Part shown: positions 1 to 7,793 of the stretch, piece after piece | How the letters are laid out: every line of letters starts with the position of its first letter | Position numbering within the stretch: the stretch's first letter is position 1 | Program-made: the position numbers and the translations under genes | Notes under the pieces: generated by a model | Databases searched by the model: none | Seen by the model: the letters and a program-made list of their open reading frames with translations, nothing else | What the model was told of the DNA's origin: nothing | DNA from: Novosphingobium capsulatum NBRC 12533 | GTDB taxonomy: Bacteria > Pseudomonadota > Alphaproteobacteria > Sphingomonadales > Sphingomonadaceae | Length of the DNA stretch: 64,000 nt | Direction: 5' to 3' | Assembly (NCBI RefSeq): GCF_001598375.1 | Contig: NZ_BCYV01000020.1 | Span: 1 to 64,000 of the forward strand

Positions 1-21
1 CTTCGAAGCTGCCCGGGCCGC

Positions 22-705
22 TTACGGCGCGATGCCGCTCGCAGGCCGGTCAAATGGTCCAGCCAACCAGGAGCTCAGATATTCGGCGACCATCGCGAGA
101 AAATGCTCGCGCTGATCAGGCTTGGCGATCGTGAACCTCTCCAGCGGCCAAGCCAGAAGCCGGTCGAACGGGCGCGGATGGATAGCGAATCGCGAGGCGA
201 GCGGAACTTCCAGCTCGGCCGCCGCCGCGGCGAAGAGGGCGCGCTGGATGTGGCCGTTGCCGTCGAGAAAGGGGTGGATCTTCCCAAACCAGCAGAAGAG
301 GTGGGTCAAGGTCAGGAGCTGGACAAAAGGTGTGGCGGACCGAGCCGGGACCAGCTCGCGCCGAACCTCGGAAAGCATGAAATCGAGCGCGGCAGTGACC
401 TTCTGAGGTTCCTCGAATGCGAAGCTCTTCTTGAGATCGAAAATTTGCGGGGCGCCCATGCGCCGTCCCTCGAGCGAGGTGCCGACCGTGCCCCGATAGG
501 TGCCAGCATATTCGGGGTAACCGGACGGCGTGAACTCGGCAAACAAGGCTCGATGCAGGTCACGCGGGTCGGTCAGAATGGACATCCGATAGGTAGGGTC
601 GGCGAGGATACGCTGCTGAAGCTCGGCGCAGGCCCGCGTCATTGCCGCATCATAGTCCGGCATGGCGTAGGCCTGCCATTCTGGCGCCACGCCGCTCGGC
701 GTCAT
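22..705 (-). CDS. Fic-domain protein (AMPylase-like)
   Basis: Fic proteins transfer AMP or other nucleotide moieties from NTPs to hydroxyl side chains of target proteins, and many act as toxins. This 227-residue protein carries the Fic signature HPFLDGNGHIQR at about residues 144-155, inside the expected helical domain. The canonical motif is HxFx(D/E)GNGRxxR; here the first arginine is histidine while the catalytic His and the last Arg remain, so activity may be altered. No inhibitory (S/T)xxxE(G/N) helix was recognised. The start ATG overlaps the stop of the upstream recombinase by 4 bases (ATGA), so the two are probably co-translated. The substrate is unknown. Confidence 0.85.
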   Translation of the reverse strand: MTPSGVAPEWQAYAMPDYDAAMTRACAELQQRILADPTYRMSILTDPRDLHRALFAEFTPSGYPEYAGTYRGTVGTSLEGRRMGAPQIFDLKKSFAFEEPQKVTAALDFMLSEVRRELVPARSATPFVQLLTLTHLFCWFGKIHPFLDGNGHIQRALFAAAAAELEVPLASRFAIHPRPFDRLLAWPLERFTIAKPDQREHFLAMVAEYLSSWLAGPFDRPASGIAP

Positions 706-1703
706 AAGAACTCCTCGCCGGCATGATCGTCGAAGATCGCCGCATCGCGGACATAGCCCGCGACTGTGTCGAGCGACTTGTGCCGCGAATGGTCCTTCAT
801 CTTGAACAGGTTCGCACGCTTGGCGGCCGCCTCGGTCAGGAACCCCGCGCGCAGCGAATGTCCGGAAAACAGGCCCGGGTCGAGCCCAGCCGCCGATGCG
901 CAGGCTTTGACCAGCCTGGCCACGGTCTTGTCGGTGATCGGATCGACTGTGAGCGCGTCACCCCGTGTCAGCCGACGGAACACGGGGCCAGTCCGCGGCT
1001 TACTGGTCGAGGGATCCAGACCCTGCAGATCGGCAGCCTGAAGCCAGTCGGTGAGAAGTGCCACGGGCCGGATGTGGCGGCCCTCGGGGATCGCAATCTG
1101 CTGGCCTTCGGCCACCTGATCGCCTTTCGAACGCGGGATCCTGATCCGCACGCCGGAGGCCTTGAAGGCGAGATCGGGCAGGAGCATCGCGGCGATCTCC
1201 GAACGGCGAAACGCGCCCGCCATGCCGATCGCGAGGATCGCGCGGTCGCGCCTCGCGCGCAGGCCGGTGCCGGCGATCGTCGCGAGCATGGCGCTGAGCA
1301 CGTCGGCGGCCGCCGGCGCCTTCTGGTCCTTCTTGCGCGCATATTTGCGGCGTACGCCCGCCATCATCTGGGCGATGACGCCGGCGGCGTCGCGCGCGCT
1401 CGGCGAGGCGAGACCTGCTTCCTTGTGATGGTGATTGATCGCAGCGACGCGGCGGCCGATCGTGACTGGCGCGATGCCGGCTTCGGCCTCGACATGCGCG
1501 AACAGCGCGACGATGTCGGGGTGTGCCGGCAGCGCTTCGACGTTGCGCGCGTCACAAAAATCGCAGAACCGCTCCCAGTCCGAGGCATAGGCCCTCTGGG
1601 TCGAACCCGCCTTCGAGGCGGCGAGCGTGTCGCGCGCGCCGTCAATCTCGGCGAGCAGGTCGGCGGGCAGGTTGGTCGAGATCGGAAGCAGGTCGCGCGC
1701 CAT
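702..1703 (-). CDS. tyrosine site-specific recombinase/integrase
   Basis: The protein of about 333 residues has an N-terminal SAM-like core-binding domain followed by the tyrosine recombinase catalytic domain. Visible catalytic residues are the first Arg in FRRSEIAAM, HSLRAG (HxxR), a later His in KDHSRHKS and the nucleophile Tyr in VAGYVRD near the C terminus. ATG 1703 was chosen; an in-frame TTG at 1739 would add 12 residues. An inverted repeat shaped like a 13-6-13 recombination core site lies just upstream. The downstream Fic gene overlaps it. The pairing with a Tn3-family element elsewhere in the window suggests a resolvase or integrase of a mobile element, but this is inference. Confidence 0.88.
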   Translation of the reverse strand: MARDLLPISTNLPADLLAEIDGARDTLAASKAGSTQRAYASDWERFCDFCDARNVEALPAHPDIVALFAHVEAEAGIAPVTIGRRVAAINHHHKEAGLASPSARDAAGVIAQMMAGVRRKYARKKDQKAPAAADVLSAMLATIAGTGLRARRDRAILAIGMAGAFRRSEIAAMLLPDLAFKASGVRIRIPRSKGDQVAEGQQIAIPEGRHIRPVALLTDWLQAADLQGLDPSTSKPRTGPVFRRLTRGDALTVDPITDKTVARLVKACASAAGLDPGLFSGHSLRAGFLTEAAAKRANLFKMKDHSRHKSLDTVAGYVRDAAIFDDHAGEEFL

Positions 1704-1742
1704 CGGGAGGAGCCTAGCCGAGCCCCCTCCCGATGCCAATTC

Positions 1743-1774
1743 TTATGTCCGAGAATCGCATTTATCGGACATAA
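1743..1774. promoter_or_regulatory. probable recombination core site (13-6-13 inverted repeat)
   Basis: Two 13-base arms, TTATGTCCGAGAA and the reverse complement of TTATGTCCGATAA, match at 12 of 13 positions and flank a 6-base centre (TCGCAT). This is the architecture bound by tyrosine recombinases. It lies 40 bases upstream of such a recombinase gene. It could alternatively be an operator for the divergent genes at 1703 and 1860. Confidence 0.55.
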
Positions 1775-1859
1775 AAGTCCGATGGAGTGTCTCGTGACAT
1801 AAAGGTGGCATTATGGCATAGAATGGCTTCTGGTATTCAGCTTTTCTAGTGAAGCTCGG

Positions 1860-2105
1860 ATGACGATACAGGTCAATATCACGCCGAATGGTCGGATGAG
1901 TCTGCCAGCCGACCTGCGCAAGCGCTTGGGCCTGTCCGAGGGTGGCGCGGTGTTTCTCGAGGAGACCGAGGATGGCATCGTCTTGAGAACCGCAGCGCAG
2001 GCGGTCGCGCACGCGCAAGCGATCGCCCGTCGCTTCACTGAAGGAAATGCGGACGCCACGGTTGATGCTTTCCTGGCCAATCGGGTGGCAGAAAGCGGCG
2101 AATGA
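1860..2105 (+). CDS. vapB: AbrB/MazE-type antitoxin (VapB-like)
   Basis: This 81-residue protein has an N-terminal SpoVT/AbrB swapped-hairpin DNA-binding segment (ITPNGRMSLPADLRKRLGL, residues 7-25, followed by GDxV-like GGAVFLEE). The acidic C-terminal tail is of the type that blocks a toxin. Antitoxins of this class neutralise the toxin and repress their own promoter. The stop overlaps the start of the PIN-domain gene by 4 bases, the usual arrangement of a vapBC operon. The start ATG directly follows the recombinase intergenic region. Confidence 0.85.
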   Translation: MTIQVNITPNGRMSLPADLRKRLGLSEGGAVFLEETEDGIVLRTAAQAVAHAQAIARRFTEGNADATVDAFLANRVAESGE

Positions 2106-2491
2106 GCGAGGTCATTCTGGATGCCTCCGCGCTCGTTGCGATGCTGAAGGAAGAGCCGGGCGGCACGAAGGTCGCCGGGTCGATCGCATCTGCGCGGATG
2201 AGTATGGTCAACTACGCCGAAGTCGTCAGTCATTTCGTCCATCTCGGCATGCCGGAGCGCGATGTGGATGCCATGCTCGACCCGCTGCCGCTCGAACTGG
2301 TCAGCCTTGACAAGGGAACCGCCCAGATCGCCGGGCGTCTGCGCGCGATTACAGCCGATGCCGGCCTGTCCCTTGGTGATCGCTGCTGTCTCGCGCTCGC
2401 GGTACGCGACGGCCTACCCGCCTGGACCGCCGACAAGGCTTGGCGGACGATCGCCGATCGAGCCAGCGTCAAGGTCGTGGTGATCCGATGA
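2102..2491 (+). CDS. vapC: PIN-domain ribonuclease toxin VapC
   Basis: The 129-residue protein is a PIN-domain RNase. Acidic metal-binding residues expected for the family are visible: Asp7 in VILDASALVA, a Glu in SMVNYAEVVSH (about residue 41), Asp in LSLGDRCCLALA and Asp in AWTADKAWR. VapC toxins cleave tRNA or rRNA and are held inactive by the preceding antitoxin. The gene overlaps both neighbours by 4 bases (vapB upstream, a restriction-like gene downstream), giving a tight three-gene operon. Confidence 0.9.
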   Translation: MSEVILDASALVAMLKEEPGGTKVAGSIASARMSMVNYAEVVSHFVHLGMPERDVDAMLDPLPLELVSLDKGTAQIAGRLRAITADAGLSLGDRCCLALAVRDGLPAWTADKAWRTIADRASVKVVVIR

Positions 2492-3348
2492 CGAGCGGCG
2501 TGCGCCCCATCGACATGATCTTGCTCGACGAGCTCTTCGAGATGGGCGGCGGCTATGTCCTGGACTTCTCCGACCGGACGATGCGTGAATTCTTCGCGCA
2601 GGAACTGAACGTCGACATCGACGATCCCTGTTATGCGCGCAACGGAACCTCGAAGGCGAAGCGCCTGCGCACTTTCCTCACCATCGTCGATTCCCCAACG
2701 GTTGTCCGAACGCTGCGTGCTCTTTGGGATTACCGTCAGGCCATCAATGCCCGCCGGCGCGCGACCGACAGCGTCGCCAATGGCGAAGGCCGGTTGCTCG
2801 AGCTGATCGGCCGTCTCGAGGGCAAGCCAGCGGCACCCGAGACCGCCCCGACACCCGCTTTCAAAGGACCACAGATCGCCGAAGCCCGTAAAGCTCTTCT
2901 CGCGATTTGGGATCTTGCGCCCCAGCAGCGCGGCTTTGCCTTTGAACGTTTCCTGCGCGATACGTTCCGGCTCTTCGGCCTCAAGCCCCGGGACAGTTTT
3001 CGCCTGCGTGGAGAGCAGATCGACGGCAGCTTCGATCTCGCCGGCCACACCTATCTGCTTGAAGCAAAATGGGAGGCCAAGCCGACACCAGCGGCCGATC
3101 TCCACGTTTTCGAGGGCAAGCTCGGCGAGAAGGCTGCTTGGTCCCGCGGCCTGTTTGTGAGCTACATTGGCTTCAGCGAAGACGGGCTGCACGCCTTCGG
3201 GCGCGGCAAGCGGATCATCTGCATGAGCGGCGAGGATTTCGATGCCATGTTCGAAAAGCTGTTGCCAATTGATGAGGTGCTGAGTCGCAAGGCGCGCCGC
3301 TTCGCGGAGACGGGCAATCCTTATGTCCGGGTCCGCGATCTTTTCTAA
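2488..3348 (+). CDS. PD-(D/E)XK (Mrr-like) endonuclease-domain protein
   Basis: The 286-residue protein is not named with certainty. Its C-terminal half shows a PD-(D/E)XK nuclease core: EQIDGSFDL followed by YLLEAKWE, giving the D...ExK triad, preceded by the helix RGFAFERFLRDTFRLFGL typical of Mrr/restriction type IV domains. The N-terminal half (residues 1-110) is unrecognised. ATG 2488 was chosen because it overlaps the VapC stop (ATGA); upstream ATGs lie inside vapC. Co-transcription with vapBC is unusual and suggests either a defence nuclease maintained by the toxin-antitoxin pair or a three-component system. Confidence 0.7.
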   Translation: MTSGVRPIDMILLDELFEMGGGYVLDFSDRTMREFFAQELNVDIDDPCYARNGTSKAKRLRTFLTIVDSPTVVRTLRALWDYRQAINARRRATDSVANGEGRLLELIGRLEGKPAAPETAPTPAFKGPQIAEARKALLAIWDLAPQQRGFAFERFLRDTFRLFGLKPRDSFRLRGEQIDGSFDLAGHTYLLEAKWEAKPTPAADLHVFEGKLGEKAAWSRGLFVSYIGFSEDGLHAFGRGKRIICMSGEDFDAMFEKLLPIDEVLSRKARRFAETGNPYVRVRDLF

Positions 3349-3429
3349 GGCTGGCAAAAATACGAGCGCGATGGCGCGCGATGAGCGCCGAGGCTATGAA
3401 GCTGATCGGTAAACTAGGAAAGGCTCCCC

Positions 3430-3705
3430 GAGAATAACAGCGATCTTGCCGACTATCTCGCTGAAAAGGCAGGCACCAGCAAAGCAGACGCTCGCAAACT
3501 AGTCGATGGCCTGTTCACGGCGATCGCGGACGCCGCCGCCAAGGGCGAGGAAATCGCGCTCAATGGCTTCGGCAAATTCAAGGTGAAGGCCAGTCCGGCG
3601 CGCGAGGGCCGTAACCCCGCCACGGGGCAGACCATCACCATCGCCGCGTCGAAGAAACTCACCTTTACGCCGGCGAAAGCGATCAAGGACCGACTCAACG
3701 GCTGA
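3430..3705 (+). pseudogene. HU-family DNA-binding protein lacking a start codon
   Basis: The frame from 3433 encodes 90 residues of a complete HU/IHF-like protein: DLADYLAEKAGTSKADARKL helices, then the beta-arm region NGFGKFKVKASPAREGRNP and the terminal helix. HU proteins bend and compact DNA. The codon where Met is expected is GAG (3430-3432), and an in-frame TAG occurs at 3415, so no ATG, GTG or TTG start exists upstream. A good ribosome-binding sequence, AGGAAAGG, sits at 3416-3423, exactly placed for that lost start. It is probably silent unless a non-standard start is used or the base calls are wrong. Confidence 0.75.
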
Positions 3706-3935
3706 TCCTTGTGCCGGTCAGCGTCAGGGCCACCCGTTCTGTCGGTAGGAACCGCTGGCCGGCCAGTCCTCATAACCCTATCAAAAAGCTCGACCTAGAT
3801 TGCGTTGCTTGACGGTGGATCGATGAGGTCGCCTGAGCCAATGCGATCAAGACAGCGACCGGAAAACTATTGCAGATGCCGGATCGAATGGCGCGAGCAA
3901 CAGCAACCGAACCTGATGGCTCGACGATCGGAGGA

Positions 3936-4469
3936 TCACCGGCGACGTAGCGCCGCCAAGGCATCCGGCATGATCGTATAAACCGCCTCCCGCTGGGCGC
4001 CACGGTTCTGATGATTGACTCTATAGCCCTGATAGTGTCGTCGCAGGAGGCCGCCGCGGCATAGATCGGACACCGCACGGCTGACATTGCAACGACCCGA
4101 CCGGCGAACGCGCTCGCGCACCTTTTCCTCGACCAGACGCTCTGCCTGGGCCGGATCGGTCGGGAGTTCATCAGCCTTTTCGAGTGCAACTCGCACCGTT
4201 TCGATCGTAGAACGACGCCATGGTGAGCGCTGCGCGATGGGAACCAGTGCGTCGCATAGCCAGTCACGCACCGGTACGGCGTCACCGTTTACAACGACAC
4301 TCGGCCCGGCGCTGCCCTTCTCGTCAGCAACCTCCGCGAGAAGCTGGAGGAGCATGTAAGAGAATTTCGGACGCTGTGAGGCGGCAGCGATAGCGGCCAT
4401 CAGCGATGGCGTGTCCATCGCTCGTGCAGGGTTAGCGGTTGTCTCGAACAGATCGGCCTGATGGAACAT
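3936..4469 (-). CDS. hypothetical protein with winged-helix-like C terminus
   Basis: The 177-residue protein is not recognised by family. The C-terminal third (RCNVSRAVSDLCRGGLLRRHY followed by a beta-hairpin-like stretch with Arg/His) resembles a winged helix-turn-helix, so DNA binding is possible. The N-terminal MFHQADLFETTANPAR is short and polar. It stands alone, minus strand, between the HU remnant and a divergent DUF4238 gene. No membrane segment or signal peptide is visible. Confidence 0.6.
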   Translation of the reverse strand: MFHQADLFETTANPARAMDTPSLMAAIAAASQRPKFSYMLLQLLAEVADEKGSAGPSVVVNGDAVPVRDWLCDALVPIAQRSPWRRSTIETVRVALEKADELPTDPAQAERLVEEKVRERVRRSGRCNVSRAVSDLCRGGLLRRHYQGYRVNHQNRGAQREAVYTIMPDALAALRRR

Positions 4470-4585
4470 AGCATGAATCTACGCTGCCTTTGCACGGATG
4501 TGAATCCCACAATGACGACCGACAGCATTTTTCTCACGGAAAGCAGATAGAAGGCCAATCCAACATGCAGCAGACAGCCAAGTAG

Positions 4586-5683
4586 ATGGCCGACAACAAG
4601 AATCAGCACTTCGTCCCTCGGATCCATCTTCGACCGTTCACGGTCAACGGCGATGGATTGGCGATCAATCTGTTCAATCTCGACCGCATGAAGGCCATTC
4701 CCAACGCGCCCGTCAGGAATCAATGTTCAGGCGACTATTTTTACGGGCAAAATAAGCTTCTCGAAAACGCGATCAATTTCATCGAGGACCCATACGGACC
4801 GATCGTCCGCCACCTGTCCGAGGGCGGCACGGTCGGATCCGCGGTCAAGATCGTCATGAAGCGCTTCATCTATCTCCAATATCTGCGGACGGAAGCCGCC
4901 TCGCTGAAAGCGAGCGAAATGGCGCTGGCACTGCAAGACGTTCCTGGGTCCGACCTTCCCGTCCCCACGATCAAAGAGGCATCGAAGGAAGCCGTCCAGG
5001 CGGCCATGCTGAGCTACAAGGACACGATGCGGATCGTCGACGATCTGACGCTTTGCATCGTGCGGAACCGGACAGGCCTCCCCTTCTTCACCTCCGACGA
5101 TCCCGCCGTTCTGACCAACCGCCTGCATATCCAGCGGCCGCGCAAGGGCCGACCGAGCTTCGGGGTAAAGACTGCTGGTGCCATCTTTTTCCTGCCGCTC
5201 TCACCGTCGCTCTGCGCAATCCTGTACGACGGTGCCGTCTATAGCTCTGGTCATAGCGCGCATTGGATCGAAATCGATCGGCAGGGGGACATTGAGGCGC
5301 TCAACGCCCATCAGATTCTTGGCTGCTGTGCCAACGTGTATTTCCGGGAGTGGGATGATCGCGACAAAATCGCGACGCAAGTGGAAGCTGCGAAGACCGG
5401 GAGACCTGCCACGCGCCAAACGGTCACCCAAGCCGTCCTCGAAACGACAAGCGATTGGGGCGAATATTACGCCGTCAGGAAGCCTACTGACATCAGGAGC
5501 GGCGAGAAGGTGCTCGTCCGTGTCGCGACCAACCACCCGGCCCCTTCGACCTGGCCCGCGTTTCTGCGCTTCCGATCGAACGCGCACGCCTACTCAAATG
5601 ACACCGGCGCTGGCTTGACCCGACGGTGGTGTCTTGAGCAAGGATTCGTGCAAGGAAGCTGCTATCGAAAGATCTCGGTCTAG
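4586..5683 (+). CDS. DUF4238 domain-containing protein
   Basis: The 365-residue protein begins MADNKNQHFVPRIHLRPF, the QHFVP signature of DUF4238, and continues with the typical LARK-like aromatic and acidic blocks, including TGLPFFTSDDPAVLTN near residue 165, which resembles the SDxPv motif of the family. Function of DUF4238 is unknown; it is frequent in mobile and defence regions. It is a single-gene unit in an accessory island flanked by HEPN and nuclease genes. Confidence 0.75.
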   Translation: MADNKNQHFVPRIHLRPFTVNGDGLAINLFNLDRMKAIPNAPVRNQCSGDYFYGQNKLLENAINFIEDPYGPIVRHLSEGGTVGSAVKIVMKRFIYLQYLRTEAASLKASEMALALQDVPGSDLPVPTIKEASKEAVQAAMLSYKDTMRIVDDLTLCIVRNRTGLPFFTSDDPAVLTNRLHIQRPRKGRPSFGVKTAGAIFFLPLSPSLCAILYDGAVYSSGHSAHWIEIDRQGDIEALNAHQILGCCANVYFREWDDRDKIATQVEAAKTGRPATRQTVTQAVLETTSDWGEYYAVRKPTDIRSGEKVLVRVATNHPAPSTWPAFLRFRSNAHAYSNDTGAGLTRRWCLEQGFVQGSCYRKISV

Positions 5684-5729
5684 CATGACGATGCGCCGAT
5701 CGATGTGACGAGTGGCATCACCGGCGATC

Positions 5730-7133
5730 TCACGCGACATCGCCCAGCAGATCGCCCATGACGTTGTTCGCGGCCGGTGTCCAAGTCGTCAGCCGTTCGG
5801 CAATCGCACAAAAGCAGCGCGTGAAGGCGACCTGACCGCGATGAATGTCAATCGCGTGGTCAGGTTCGCCAGTATGGACGATGGAACTGCGGGCGTAATA
5901 GATGGCTAAGACGCTGGCCTGATAGCTCGCCAGCCCTGGCACACCCTTCATGCAGATCCCGATCCGGCGTCGCAGGCGCTCGGCAATCGCGGGGGCATAT
6001 TGGTCGGTGAGCAGCGTCTCGAACGCGACCGCTAGCGCGACGATCGCCTCCGCCTCGTTCGCGCGGGCACTAAACGACTGTCGGAACCAGTCCAGGGCGG
6101 TGAGCAGGCGGCGATAGAGGCGGTTCTCCGGCTTCGAGTGCGTCGCGAGATTGACGTGGCGGAAGTACCCCCGCTCCACCGTGTTCAACGCCTGAGTCAC
6201 CTTCGGCGCAAGCCGCCTCATGCGGGACGTCGCCAGTGCACTGGTGGAGAGCGTCGCAGCTACATCCGATAGTTTCGCCAATTCGAGCTGGGAGACATTC
6301 ATGGGCACACGGCGGGTGGACATCGGGCGGCCGCGGATCGCCTCACCGATCAGATAATGGGCGATGTCGAGCGTCTCGAAATTGTTGATGAAGGACGAGT
6401 TGTGGTGCCGATCGAGCGGTCCGACTGCCTCCTGCGACAGGCAATGCAACATCAGCAGGTTTGCCGCCGCCACCCTGATCTTGAGCGAATAGATGAACTG
6501 GTTCTCGTACATGTCGCCAGTGAAGGACGTGACGCGGACCAGCATCAGCGGGTTCTTCCCGAACCATTTCGCCGTGTAGGCAAAGTGCCGGAAATCCGAT
6601 TTGTCGATGCGCTGCTTCACGCCGAGACCCCTTGCCATCCGCTCGGTGCTGGCGACCGCCGCATCGAACGAATTGCTCTGGGTGCTGACCGCAAAGCCCG
6701 CCTTCTTGAAGACTGCTTCGGAGCGGAGCTTACTGTCTTTCGCGAAAATCCCCGGCATTTCCATGCCGAAGCCGGTCAGGGGATAGAGGACGAAGCCCGG
6801 CCTGTCGGCGCCAGCGGCGGCGAGTCCGGCGATGACGCATGCGGGTACATCACCGCTCCCATTCTTGGCGATATGGAGGATATAATCGTCGAGCAGCGAG
6901 CGCCCGATGTAGAACTCATTGGACCACAATGTGCGCGCGATCGCCGCGCGGAGCTGCAGGATATGATGCTCGATCGCCTGGCGATCCTTGGCCGACAGCT
7001 TCTTCTCGTCCGTGACGAGATCGTCGATGCTGTCGAACTGGCTGAGCAGGTTGTGCTTGGCCTTCAGGAAATCGTCGGACTGTTTGAGCTTCTTGCCGAG
7101 CGTGACAGTCAGGCCGCCGAGCGTCGCGGTCAT
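5730..7133 (-). CDS. HEPN-domain protein (large partner)
   Basis: The 467-residue protein has near its C terminus the sequence YYARSSIVHTG (about residues 412-422), an Rx4H motif that is the catalytic signature of HEPN ribonucleases, embedded in a predicted helical domain. The rest is unrecognised and mostly alpha-helical. ATG 7133 was chosen because it overlaps the stop of the preceding gene (ATGA). HEPN proteins usually act as RNases in toxin-antitoxin or antiviral systems. The upstream gene also has an Rx4H motif, so the pair may form a heteromeric HEPN complex. Confidence 0.6.
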   Translation of the reverse strand: MTATLGGLTVTLGKKLKQSDDFLKAKHNLLSQFDSIDDLVTDEKKLSAKDRQAIEHHILQLRAAIARTLWSNEFYIGRSLLDDYILHIAKNGSGDVPACVIAGLAAAGADRPGFVLYPLTGFGMEMPGIFAKDSKLRSEAVFKKAGFAVSTQSNSFDAAVASTERMARGLGVKQRIDKSDFRHFAYTAKWFGKNPLMLVRVTSFTGDMYENQFIYSLKIRVAAANLLMLHCLSQEAVGPLDRHHNSSFINNFETLDIAHYLIGEAIRGRPMSTRRVPMNVSQLELAKLSDVAATLSTSALATSRMRRLAPKVTQALNTVERGYFRHVNLATHSKPENRLYRRLLTALDWFRQSFSARANEAEAIVALAVAFETLLTDQYAPAIAERLRRRIGICMKGVPGLASYQASVLAIYYARSSIVHTGEPDHAIDIHRGQVAFTRCFCAIAERLTTWTPAANNVMGDLLGDVA

Positions 7134-7666
7134 TCGCCGCCCTCGCTCTTGCGGGACGCCTGCCATTGCTGTGCTGCCACCTCGATGTCGAAATTCTCGA
7201 TCGACAGACCCACGATCGTGTTGATGAAGGTCTTCGCCTCGGCAATCACGGCCTCCGCCTCTTCGGGATTGCTGAAGGCACCTTGATGTACCACCGCATT
7301 GCGCACCGCGTTGATCTTCTCGGCCGATGCCTTGAGCACCTTGCCGATCGGGCTCTCGTCCGGGGTCGCGAAATAGACCGGCACGAAGAGCCGGGTTACC
7401 TTGAGCGGCAGGCCGTTCGCCCAGCGCAGGAACATGTCGACGATCGTGTCATCAAATTCGGTCTTGCGAGCCCATTCCGTCCGAATGGCGTAGTTGGCCG
7501 CGATCTCCGCTGCCGTCGCGCAACGGACAATCGCCGCAGATGGCTCTTCTCGAAGGTGTAGTCCGGATAACTTGGTCCACTGTGACTGCAATTTTTCGAG
7601 ATCGGTGCGCTCATTGTAGGGCTTCGACGATTTCTTGCGATGCGCGTTACCGTTTGCCTTGGTCAT
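7130..7666 (-). CDS. HEPN-like small protein (Rx4H motif)
   Basis: This 178-residue protein is basic at its N terminus (NAHRKKSSKP) and contains INAVRNAVVHQG at about residues 118-129, an Rx4H motif within a helical region, matching HEPN-type nucleases or HEPN-fold adaptors. ATG 7666 is preceded by a purine-rich stretch and was preferred over the TTG at 7678. It overlaps the larger HEPN gene by 4 bases, so the two are expected to be translated together. No nucleotidyltransferase (MNT) partner is visible. Confidence 0.55.
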   Translation of the reverse strand: MTKANGNAHRKKSSKPYNERTDLEKLQSQWTKLSGLHLREEPSAAIVRCATAAEIAANYAIRTEWARKTEFDDTIVDMFLRWANGLPLKVTRLFVPVYFATPDESPIGKVLKASAEKINAVRNAVVHQGAFSNPEEAEAVIAEAKTFINTIVGLSIENFDIEVAAQQWQASRKSEGGE

Positions 7667-7793
7667 CTGCCCCCCCAATTTTGCCGCACTCTGAACCGGA
7701 CAATCTCTTCAATATCTTTTCTACAGCGAAGGTATAGCGTGCGATGCTCGGGCAGGTTGATCGGAAAAGCCCGGCGCCAAACAGGGGGATTGA

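Noticed and set aside
723..1802. 359-codon plus frame opposite the first recombinase
   Set aside because: Shadow of the recombinase, which has all catalytic residues.
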